A program made the position numbers and the translations under genes. From assembly GCA_020847015.1 (NCBI GenBank), contig JADLCW010000055.1, forward strand, positions 1-5,290: a stretch of 5,290 nucleotides of DNA. Reading direction: 5' to 3'. The stretch comes from Thermomicrobiales bacterium. GTDB taxonomy: Bacteria; Chloroflexota; Chloroflexia; Thermomicrobiales; UBA6265. Within the stretch, counting starts at the first letter, position 1. The number at the start of each line of letters is the position of its first letter. The notes under the pieces were generated by a model. That model saw only the letters and a list, made by a program, of their open reading frames with translations, did no database searches and was not told the origin of the DNA. Positions 1 through 4,936 of this stretch are shown one piece after another.

Positions 1-800
1 ACCGACAGCGCCGTCTCGCCAGCGGCGAGCGAGGCATGGTCGGGGTGCTCCTCGACATCGTGCCCGACCATCAGCGCGACGAGGTCGCGGCGAGTCATCT
101 CGCCGATCGGCCGCGTGGCGATCAGCCGACCATCGCGCAGCACCGAAACGCGGTCGGCCAGCGCGAACACTTCGTCCAGGCGGTGCGTGATGTAGACGAT
201 CGCGACACCCTGCCGCCGTAACGCTGCGAGCGTCTCATAGAGGCGCGTGACTTCGCTGTCGGGCAGCGCAGAGGTCGGTTCGTCGAGAATCAGAATCCGC
301 GCATGGCGCGAGATCGCCTTGGCGATCTCCACCTGCTGCCGCTCGGAAACACTGAGATCGGCCACCCGCGCCGTCGGCGAGACCGCCATATCAAGCCCGG
401 CAAGGAGTTCGGCGGCTTGCGCGTCGAGTCGATCCCAATCGATCGCCGGCAATCCGGGCAGCGTTGGCTGACGCCCCAAGTACACATTCTCGGCCACCGT
501 CAGTTCGGGCAGCAGGCTGAGTTCCTGGTAGATGGCGGCGATGCCGCGGGCGGCAGCGTCCGCGGCGGTTTTCCACCGCCGCGGCTCGCCATCGATCGCG
601 ATCCGCCCGTCGAACGAGTCGGCCGGGTAGACGCCGCTCAAAATTTTGATCAGAGTCGACTTGCCGGCGCCATTCTCTCCGACCAGGCAGTGGATCTCGC
701 CCCGGCGCACATCGAACGAGACGTCATCCAGCGCCTGCACGCCAGGAAACGTCTTGCTCAAATGCTCCAGCGCGAGCACTGGAACCGCCGTATCAGTCAC
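1..800 (-). CDS. Sugar ABC transporter ATP-binding protein, RbsA/MglA/XylG type (partial, C-terminal half beyond window)
   Basis: This is the cytoplasmic ATPase that powers import of a monosaccharide delivered by the binding protein encoded just upstream. The 266 visible residues form a complete first nucleotide-binding domain: Walker A GENGAGKST (41-49), Q-loop Gln in YQE (91-93), a signature-like LSVSERQ (149-155), Walker B ILILDE (169-174), and the switch His in ITHRLDE (204-210). Sugar importers of this family carry two such domains in about 500 residues, so the second lies past the left edge. The stretch GVYPADSFDG (56-65) resembles the XylG/MglA branch, but the sugar cannot be assigned. 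The start is uncertain. GTG at 800 gives a natural M-T-D-T opening, and an in-frame GTG at 806 is also possible; neither has a well-spaced Shine-Dalgarno. It lies about 100 nt after the binding-protein stop, in the same orientation, and is presumably co-transcribed with it. Confidence 0.93.
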   Translation of the reverse strand, partial: MTDTAVPVLALEHLSKTFPGVQALDDVSFDVRRGEIHCLVGENGAGKSTLIKILSGVYPADSFDGRIAIDGEPRRWKTAADAAARGIAAIYQELSLLPELTVAENVYLGRQPTLPGLPAIDWDRLDAQAAELLAGLDMAVSPTARVADLSVSERQQVEIAKAISRHARILILDEPTSALPDSEVTRLYETLAALRRQGVAIVYITHRLDEVFALADRVSVLRDGRLIATRPIGEMTRRDLVALMVGHDVEEHPDHASLAAGETALS

Positions 801-903
801 GACCACGACTCGTAGCCGGCGTTCCTGCCGGGCAAGCGCCGCACCGAGACCGATTGGCTGCCAGCCTTGGCGCGCCCAGCGACCGCCGTCGCACGCCGCA
901 TCC

Positions 904-1965
904 CTATTTCGCAGAGAGTTCGTCGACGTCCTGCCAGTATTTCTGAAGCACGTCGATATTGTCCTTCGTGATCAGCGTGTAGGGCACCGGGTCGCGGTAG
1001 ACCGGTTCACCTGGCGGGTCGAACGCGATCGGCTCCTGCTTGAACGTTTTCGCCACATCGACCTCGCCGCGAGCCAGACCGACCGCCACGCGCAGCGCCT
1101 CTTCCGGCAGTGCGATGAAGCTCTGCAGCGCGGTGGCGTCTTGGGAACCCTGCGCGATGCGCTCCATCGCATCGCGGTCGCCATCCCCGCCGACCAGAAT
1201 CACCTTGCCCGTTAGCCCTTTGGCGGCCAACGCTTGGGCGACGCCGCCAGCCATGTCATCGTTGGCGGCGATAATCGCCTGGACATCGTTGTTCAGCTTG
1301 ACCAGCGCATCGTCAGCGAGGTTTTGCGCCTTCTCTCGCGACCAGAGCGGACTCGGCTGATCGACGGCGATCGTAATTTGGGGAGCCTTGGCGAGGGCGT
1401 CGGTGATGCCCTTGTGGATGTTGTGGGCGTTGTCATTGCCCGCATCGCCATTGATGAGGACGACATTGCCGCCCGCTTCGCCGAGCTGCTTGGCGACGAA
1501 CTCGCCCATCATCACCCCTTCGTCGTACGTGCCGCCGCCGACGAAGAGATCGAAATTAGTGGTTCTGGCAGGCCGCTGGAACAAGATCACCGGAATGCCG
1601 GCGGCCTTGACCTTGTCGAACAACGGGGCCACGGCGTTGGCGTCCACCGGGTGAATGAGCATCACGTCCGGGTTGCGCGCCAGCAAGTTATCGACATCGG
1701 CGACCTGCTGGGCGACATCGTTGCGGGCATCGGTCCAAAGCACTTCAGCATTGAGCGATGGCGCCAACTCCTCGACGATGGTTTTGGCGACCTGGTAGGA
1801 CTGGACCTCCATGCTCGCCATCGACCAGCCAACCACGACCTTGTCATCCTGCGCACGCACCGAGCGGCTGCCGGAGTTGATTCCCAGCAACACCGCGCCG
1901 GTGATGCCCGCGCCTACCCCGACGACGAATCCTCGTCGTGTCACCCGCGTCCCGGTCGATCGCAT
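904..1965 (-). CDS. Sugar ABC transporter substrate-binding protein, Tat-exported (Peripla_BP type 1 fold)
   Basis: This 353-residue protein captures a small solute, probably a monosaccharide, outside the membrane and hands it to the permease/ATPase. The N-terminus has a twin-arginine signal: TRRGF (9-13), a Gly/Ala/Val-rich hydrophobic core (about 14-30), and a likely cleavage after SVRA (35-38). The mature part reads as a ribose/xylose-binding-like type 1 periplasmic protein: VVVGWSMASMEVQ near its start, LLARNPDVMLIHPVD in lobe 1, NGDAGNDNAH in the middle, and IIAANDDMAGGVAQAL (231-246), the family's typical hinge and lobe-2 segment. The frame stays open upstream to 2121, but ATG 1965 is the start. 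It has GGAGGG seven bases before it and the Tat signal directly after it, while the longer form would run into the promoter. It is the first gene of the operon and precedes the ATPase. Tat export suggests folding before secretion. The substrate is not deducible from sequence alone. Confidence 0.94.
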   Translation of the reverse strand: MRSTGTRVTRRGFVVGVGAGITGAVLLGINSGSRSVRAQDDKVVVGWSMASMEVQSYQVAKTIVEELAPSLNAEVLWTDARNDVAQQVADVDNLLARNPDVMLIHPVDANAVAPLFDKVKAAGIPVILFQRPARTTNFDLFVGGGTYDEGVMMGEFVAKQLGEAGGNVVLINGDAGNDNAHNIHKGITDALAKAPQITIAVDQPSPLWSREKAQNLADDALVKLNNDVQAIIAANDDMAGGVAQALAAKGLTGKVILVGGDGDRDAMERIAQGSQDATALQSFIALPEEALRVAVGLARGEVDVAKTFKQEPIAFDPPGEPVYRDPVPYTLITKDNIDVLQKYWQDVDELSAK

Positions 1966-1972
1966 CGACGCA

Positions 1973-1978
1973 CCCTCC
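1973..1978 (-). promoter_or_regulatory. Ribosome binding site of the substrate-binding protein gene
   Basis: On the minus strand GGAGGG lies seven bases before ATG 1965. It fixes the start of the binding protein at the Tat signal and argues against the 52-codon-longer open frame that begins at 2121. Confidence 0.85.
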
Positions 1979-1995
1979 GCTACACCACGACGCCC

Positions 1996-2021
1996 CGCAC
2001 TCCTGTGCGAGCGGTTCGCTC
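1996..2021 (-). other. Two abutting small hairpins in the leader of the sugar ABC operon
   Basis: In the minus-strand RNA, GAGCG-AAC-CGCUC (2021-2009) is followed at once by CGCAC-AGGA-GUGCG (2009-1996). Each has a 5-bp stem, and they share base 2009, so full pairing of both is not possible but they could stack. The second loop exposes AGGA, a decoy-like Shine-Dalgarno, about 30 nt ahead of the real start. The first element is also a 13-bp DNA inverted repeat that a LacI-type repressor could in principle bind. In DNA this rich in GC, short stems also arise by chance. No known riboswitch class is recognised. Confidence 0.3.
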
Positions 2022-2076
2022 CGGCCGCATCACCCGTTTGGTCGGGGCGAGGCAGTCTCGGCAGTTGAGCCGGGCG

Positions 2077-2105
2077 ATCATAGGGAAGCGCGCACGAGCG
2101 GTCAA
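2077..2105 (-). promoter_or_regulatory. Sigma-70-type promoter of the sugar ABC operon
   Basis: The minus strand reads TTGACC (2105-2100), a 17-bp spacer, then TATGAT (2082-2077). Each hexamer is one mismatch from consensus and the spacing is ideal, which stands out in this GC-rich sequence. Transcription would start near 2070, giving a leader of about 105 nt before ATG 1965. The promoter lies between the DUF3090 stop (2218) and the binding-protein gene, so the transporter operon has its own promoter. Just downstream, GGCAGT occurs twice nine bases apart on the plus strand (2051-2056 and 2060-2065), a possible but unproven regulator site. Confidence 0.75.
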
Positions 2106-2134
2106 GCGTGGTTGAACGCAAACGATTGAGTTCT

Positions 2135-2151
2135 GCCGGTCGGCATCCGGC
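2135..2151 (-). terminator. Weak hairpin after the DUF3090 gene, possible terminator
   Basis: On the minus strand, GCCGG-ATGCCGA-CCGGC forms a 5-bp stem about 70 nt past the DUF3090 stop and upstream of the sugar-operon promoter. It is not followed by a proper T-run: the next bases are AGAACTCAATCGTTTGCGTT. It is therefore not a convincing intrinsic terminator. The placement fits transcript separation, but Rho-dependent ending or read-through is equally possible. Confidence 0.2.
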
Positions 2152-2217
2152 GCTTGCCGCTGCCGCCGCGAAGCGGATCGGCGCCGGACCGGATTGGCTG
2201 CGGTTGGCGACTCGCGC

Positions 2218-2796
2218 TTACTCGTCGTCGGGCGAAGTCGATTCCAATTCGTGCGGTAGATGGCCGTTTTGCTGGGGACACACGTGCGGTTCGGGTCCGA
2301 TCGGCGCGCCGCACATTGTGCAGCGCGGACGACCGGCCGCGACGACCGCGGCGGCCTCGGCGCTGATCTCGCGCGCTTGTTCTCGAGTGAGACGGAACGT
2401 GAGCGCCGGCTCGTCCTCGGTTCCCGGCGCCTCCTCGTCCTCCTCCTCGTCATCATCATCCTGGTTGATGTCGTGCGCGATGATCACCAGTCGGTCGCTG
2501 CGCTCGTCGTAACCGAGCTCCATGCGACCTACCCGAAATTGCGACCGGGTGTTCTGGTCGAATTCAACCGACTGAGACGCGGGCGGGGCGGCCGATTCGA
2601 CATCGGGGTGCGGTATCTGCTCCAGCATCTGCTCCAGCGCCAGCCCCAGCGCCTGCAACTGCTGCTTTTCCATCCAGGCGACATGGGTGTCGCCATCGAT
2701 GACGACGAGGAGCCGAAATCGGCGCTTCCCCGGTTCTCCGAGGGCCTCCGCCCGCACTCGCTGGGCGTCCAATTCGCGCTGAGACTCGAACTCCAC
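2218..2796 (-). CDS. DUF3090 family protein with C-terminal zinc-finger-like motif
   Basis: This is a 192-residue protein of the conserved DUF3090 family (PF11290, from memory), whose function is unknown. The family pattern is visible in three blocks: an N-terminal block with EPGKRRFRLLVV (21-32) and MEKQQLQALGLALEQML (42-58); a middle block SQFRVGRMELGYDERSDRLV (85-104); and a C-terminal block LTREQAREISAEAAAVVAAG (136-155). The last leads into C159-x2-C162, H171-x-C173, a plausible metal site. Length is normal for the family. The start is GTG 2796, with GGGGGA six bases before it; the frame is closed by a TGA at 2839-2841, and the nearby ATG (2803) is out of frame. An Asp/Glu run (113-122) lies between blocks two and three and looks like a flexible linker. 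From memory, actinobacterial homologues sit beside a histidine-phosphatase-like phosphomutase and an SCO1664-type protein. Neither is present here. Confidence 0.88.
   Translation of the reverse strand: MEFESQRELDAQRVRAEALGEPGKRRFRLLVVIDGDTHVAWMEKQQLQALGLALEQMLEQIPHPDVESAAPPASQSVEFDQNTRSQFRVGRMELGYDERSDRLVIIAHDINQDDDDEEEDEEAPGTEDEPALTFRLTREQAREISAEAAAVVAAGRPRCTMCGAPIGPEPHVCPQQNGHLPHELESTSPDDE
2431..2460 (-). repeat. Trinucleotide low-complexity tract encoding an Asp/Glu run
   Basis: Thirty bases made only of GAT, GAC, GAG and GAA-type codons on the minus strand encode four Asp followed by mixed Glu/Asp (residues 113-122 of the DUF3090 protein). Such a tract is prone to length change by replication slippage in whole codons, so the linker length may vary among strains. 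Further acidic residues follow within ten positions. Confidence 0.7.
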
Positions 2797-2802
2797 CGAA
2801 CA

Positions 2803-2808
2803 TCCCCC
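2803..2808 (-). promoter_or_regulatory. Ribosome binding site of the DUF3090 gene
   Basis: GGGGGA on the minus strand ends six bases before GTG 2796. It supports that GTG over the out-of-frame ATG at 2803, which it overlaps. Confidence 0.6.
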
Positions 2809-2815
2809 GGTTCGT

Positions 2816-2834
2816 GCTGCCCCAGCAGCGGGGC
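2816..2834 (-). other. Overlapping alternative hairpins in the DUF3090 leader
   Basis: Two mutually exclusive hairpins overlap here. One is GCTGC/GCAGC around a 4-nt loop (2816-2829); the other is GCCCC/GGGGC around a 6-nt loop (2819-2834). In the minus-strand RNA, the GGCCCC arm could also pair with the GGGGG of the Shine-Dalgarno at 2804-2808, so three pairings compete. A TGCTATCCT string on the minus strand (2858-2850) resembles an extended -10 and could start this transcript, but no -35 is visible. Chance in GC-rich DNA is a real alternative. Confidence 0.25.
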
Positions 2835-2947
2835 CAAGTCAACCGGGAAAGGATAGCACGCAGCTTCCCCCGCTCTGGATTGGGCGACGGCTTGGGCGCG
2901 CGGCTCCGATTGTGGCACCCTTGAGCGTCCGAACGATCGGCGCACGC

Positions 2948-2953
2948 GAGGAG
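2948..2953 (+). promoter_or_regulatory. Ribosome binding site of the HD-domain gene
   Basis: GAGGAG lies eight bases before GTG 2962 and decides that GTG as the start. No convincing -10/-35 pair for this plus-strand unit is visible in 2797-2947. Confidence 0.75.
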
Positions 2954-2961
2954 CACCCGGC

Positions 2962-3774
2962 GTGGCTCAAACCACCGACACCTCCATCATCGCCAGCAAT
3001 ACCAATGAGGGCGACCCTGCCGCCCTTCCGGTCGGAGCCGAGCCGCGCTACGGAACGACCGAGGTCAAACCCACTGAGGCGGCCGCATCCGAGCGTACAA
3101 CCGCCAGCATCTCGCTGGAGGTCGTCAAAGCCGATCCCGAGGTGCAGGCGCTCATCCGCCAGGCCAACAAGAACCTGGGCGTGCTCGGCTTCACCGAGCA
3201 TGGGTTCCGTCACGTCGGGCTGGTCGCCAGCATCGCTCGCAACGTGCTGCGCCTGCTCGGTTACGACGAGCGCCAACAGGAACTGGCGGCGATCTCCGGC
3301 TATTTGCACGACATCGGCAATGTCGTCAGCCGCCACGGCCACGCCAACGCCGGCGCCCTGCTTGCCTACTCCATTCTCACGCGCCTGGGCATGGGGTATG
3401 ACGACATCGCCGTCGTCATCGGAGCCATCGGCTCGCACGACGGCGACGTCGGCCGCATCGGCGAATCTGTCCACCCGGTGTCCGCCGCGCTGATTCTGGC
3501 CGACAAGTCGGATGTCCACCGCTCGCGCGTGCGCAACAGCGACCGCGCCACGTTCGACCAGCACGATACGGTCAACTACGCCGCAACCTCGTCATTCCTG
3601 CGCGTCGACGCCGAAGCGAAAACGATCACCCTGGAACTGGAGATCGACACCAGCATCGCCCCGGTGATGCAGTACTTCGAAATCTTTCTGCCGCGCATGC
3701 TGATGTGTCGGCACGCTGCCGAGTTGCTCGGCTGTGCGTTCCACATCACGATGAACGAAGTCGTCGTCCTATGA
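2962..3774 (+). CDS. HD-domain metal-dependent phosphohydrolase
   Basis: This 270-residue cytoplasmic protein is predicted to hydrolyse a phosphate ester, probably a nucleotide, with bound divalent metal. Residues 1-50 are Ser/Thr/Glu-rich and look disordered. A conserved segment DPEVQALIRQANKNLGVLGF (58-77) leads into the HD core: H84 in GFRHVG, H116-D117 in YLHDIGN, H126 in RHGHANAG, H159-D160 in GSHDGD, and the D181-K-S-D184 motif in ILADKSDVHRSRVR. These supply the full H...HD...D metal ligand set. HDIGN lacks the Lys and the later GYP of HD-GYP cyclic-di-GMP phosphodiesterases, so it is not one of those. The C-terminal part (about 205-270) holds two strands, then FEIFLPRMLMCRHAAELLGC, which I recognise as typical of this conserved but uncharacterised HD family. 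No membrane segment is seen. It starts at GTG 2962 and ends 40 bp before rodA, suggesting an operon. The substrate is unknown. Confidence 0.9.
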   Translation: MAQTTDTSIIASNTNEGDPAALPVGAEPRYGTTEVKPTEAAASERTTASISLEVVKADPEVQALIRQANKNLGVLGFTEHGFRHVGLVASIARNVLRLLGYDERQQELAAISGYLHDIGNVVSRHGHANAGALLAYSILTRLGMGYDDIAVVIGAIGSHDGDVGRIGESVHPVSAALILADKSDVHRSRVRNSDRATFDQHDTVNYAATSSFLRVDAEAKTITLELEIDTSIAPVMQYFEIFLPRMLMCRHAAELLGCAFHITMNEVVVL

Positions 3775-3796
3775 CGGCGACGGCTCGCGGGGAGAT

Positions 3797-3802
3797 GGAG
3801 GG
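3797..3802 (+). promoter_or_regulatory. Ribosome binding site of rodA
   Basis: GGAGGG lies twelve bases before ATG 3815, somewhat farther than usual. No other in-frame start exists between the end of the HD gene and this ATG, so the start is still well supported. Long spacing may lower translation relative to the upstream gene. Confidence 0.55.
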
Positions 3803-3814
3803 TGCGGGCACGGC

Positions 3815-4936
3815 ATGATCCGGTTGGGCCGCTACCAGCGAGATTTCGATATCTACATCCTGATCACGACGGTCGTGCTGATGTTCTTCGGCGCGACCAC
3901 GGTGTATAGCGCCACCGGCGGCGGCCCGCTCCAGGTCACGAACCCTGGGGTGGAGCAGGCGCTGTTCGGCGTCGTCGGACTGGGGGTGATGTTCATCGCC
4001 GCCGGGACCGATTACCGCATGCTCGCGTCATTCGCCTGGCCGCTCTACGGTCTCGGAGTGCTGATGCTGGCGCTGGTGTTGACACCGGGCATCGGTTTGG
4101 AAATCGCTGGTTCGCGGCGCTGGTTCAATCTCGGCATCACCACCGTGCAGCCGTCGGAATTCGCCAAACTGACAACGCTGATCGCGCTGGCCGCCTTCGT
4201 CTCATCGCGCGGGGAGGCGATGAAAGAAATCGGCAATTTCATTCTCTCGATTCTCATCGTCGCCGTGCCAGCCGCCCTCGTATTTGAGCAGCCCGACCTC
4301 GGATCGACGCTCGTCTATCTGGTCATCTGGGGTTCGGTCATGTTGGTCGCCCATACCCGCCGCCTCTATCTGGGGGCCTTGCTGGCAGCGGCCCCGCTGG
4401 CCATCATCGCCGGTTGGCAATTCCTGCTGGAACCCTATCAGCGCGAGCGTTGGCTCGTATTTCTCAACCCCCATGCAGACCCGCAAGGGGAAGGGTTCAA
4501 CCTGATTCAGGCGCGCATCAGCATCGGGTCGGGAGGGCTGCTCGGGTTCGGCATCGAAGGCGGCACCCAGAGCCAGCTCGGGTTGCTCAAGGTGCGCGAG
4601 TCGGACTTCATTTTTGCCCACGCCAGCGGCATGTTCGGCTTTATTGGCATGCTCGCCCTGTTCGCCTCGTTCGTCATTCTGCTCTGGCGGTGTCTGGCGG
4701 TGGTGGAGATCGCGCGCGATAGTCTCGGTCAATGCATCGCGCTCGGCGTTACCGGCATGATTTTCTTCCAGTCATTCGTCAACATCGGGATGAATATCGG
4801 GTTGATGCCCGTCACCGGCATTACCCTGCCCTTCGTCAGCTCCGGACTCTCCTCGCTGTGGGCATTTCTTATCGCCGAGGGCATCCTGCAAAGCATTCTG
4901 ATGCGTCACCGCAAACTCGCCTTCCAACCCGACTGA
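3815..4936 (+). CDS. rodA: RodA-type SEDS peptidoglycan glycosyltransferase
   Basis: This 373-residue multi-pass membrane protein polymerises lipid II into glycan strands for side-wall elongation, working with a class B penicillin-binding protein and the MreB system. About ten hydrophobic segments are visible, the first at 13-31. SEDS hallmarks occur in order: GSRRWFNLG (99-107), QPSEFAKL (112-119), FEQPDLGST (158-166), YQRERWLVFLNP (208-219), IQARISIGSGGLLGFG (231-246), TQSQLG (251-256), SDFIFA (263-268) holding the essential Asp D264, and NIGMNIGLMPVTGITLPF (323-340). TQSQLG favours RodA over FtsW. Two conserved spots deviate: after DFIFA the protein reads HASGMFG where an AEE-type sequence is usual, and near the end it reads VSSGLSSL rather than ISYGGSSL. 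No PBP2, mreB, mreC or mreD gene is in view. It follows the HD gene by 40 bp, and its last 165 nt overlap the rsmI frame on the other strand. Confidence 0.93.
   Translation: MIRLGRYQRDFDIYILITTVVLMFFGATTVYSATGGGPLQVTNPGVEQALFGVVGLGVMFIAAGTDYRMLASFAWPLYGLGVLMLALVLTPGIGLEIAGSRRWFNLGITTVQPSEFAKLTTLIALAAFVSSRGEAMKEIGNFILSILIVAVPAALVFEQPDLGSTLVYLVIWGSVMLVAHTRRLYLGALLAAAPLAIIAGWQFLLEPYQRERWLVFLNPHADPQGEGFNLIQARISIGSGGLLGFGIEGGTQSQLGLLKVRESDFIFAHASGMFGFIGMLALFASFVILLWRCLAVVEIARDSLGQCIALGVTGMIFFQSFVNIGMNIGLMPVTGITLPFVSSGLSSLWAFLIAEGILQSILMRHRKLAFQPD

Noticed and set aside
303..815. A 170-codon plus-strand open frame opposite the ATPase
   Set aside because: The minus strand carries all ABC ATPase motifs in order, so this frame is a shadow.
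1983..2000. A possible leader peptide ending in GTG GTG TAG in the sugar-operon leader
   Set aside because: Its upstream GTG directly abuts AGGA, the product would be only a few residues, and no codon run suggests attenuation.
1234..2115. A 293-codon open frame on the plus strand opposite the sugar-binding protein
   Set aside because: It is antisense to a confidently identified gene in the phase where GC-rich third positions keep the opposite frame open. Its protein matches no family, and it runs through the operon's promoter.
1966..2121. A 52-codon N-terminal extension of the sugar-binding protein
   Set aside because: It would put an Arg-rich segment before the Tat signal and start upstream of the -35 element, while ATG 1965 has an ideal ribosome site.
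2859..2947. Plus-strand promoter for the HD-rodA unit
   Set aside because: TTGGGC and TTGTGG strings were tested, but none has an acceptable -10 at 16-18 bp, so no call was made.
2839..3564. A 241-codon open frame on the minus strand opposite the HD gene
   Set aside because: Same antisense phase (its codon position 1 faces position 3 of the HD gene), biased composition, no recognisable domain, and no ribosome site considered convincing.
2962..3774. HD protein as a cyclic-di-GMP phosphodiesterase (HD-GYP)
   Set aside because: The motif is HDIGN, not HDIGK, and no GYP segment is present at the expected distance.
3795..3818. A seven-codon ORF (ATG GAG ... TGA) whose stop overlaps the rodA ATG as ATGA
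   Set aside because: The only purine-rich run touches its ATG with no spacing, so independent initiation is unlikely; the ATGA overlap is probably chance.
4202..4732. A 176-codon open frame on the minus strand opposite rodA, in the same frame as rsmI
   Set aside because: It is the continuation of the stop-poor antisense phase of rodA. The His/Glu/Gln-rich product has no domain and is separated from rsmI by its stop at 4772.
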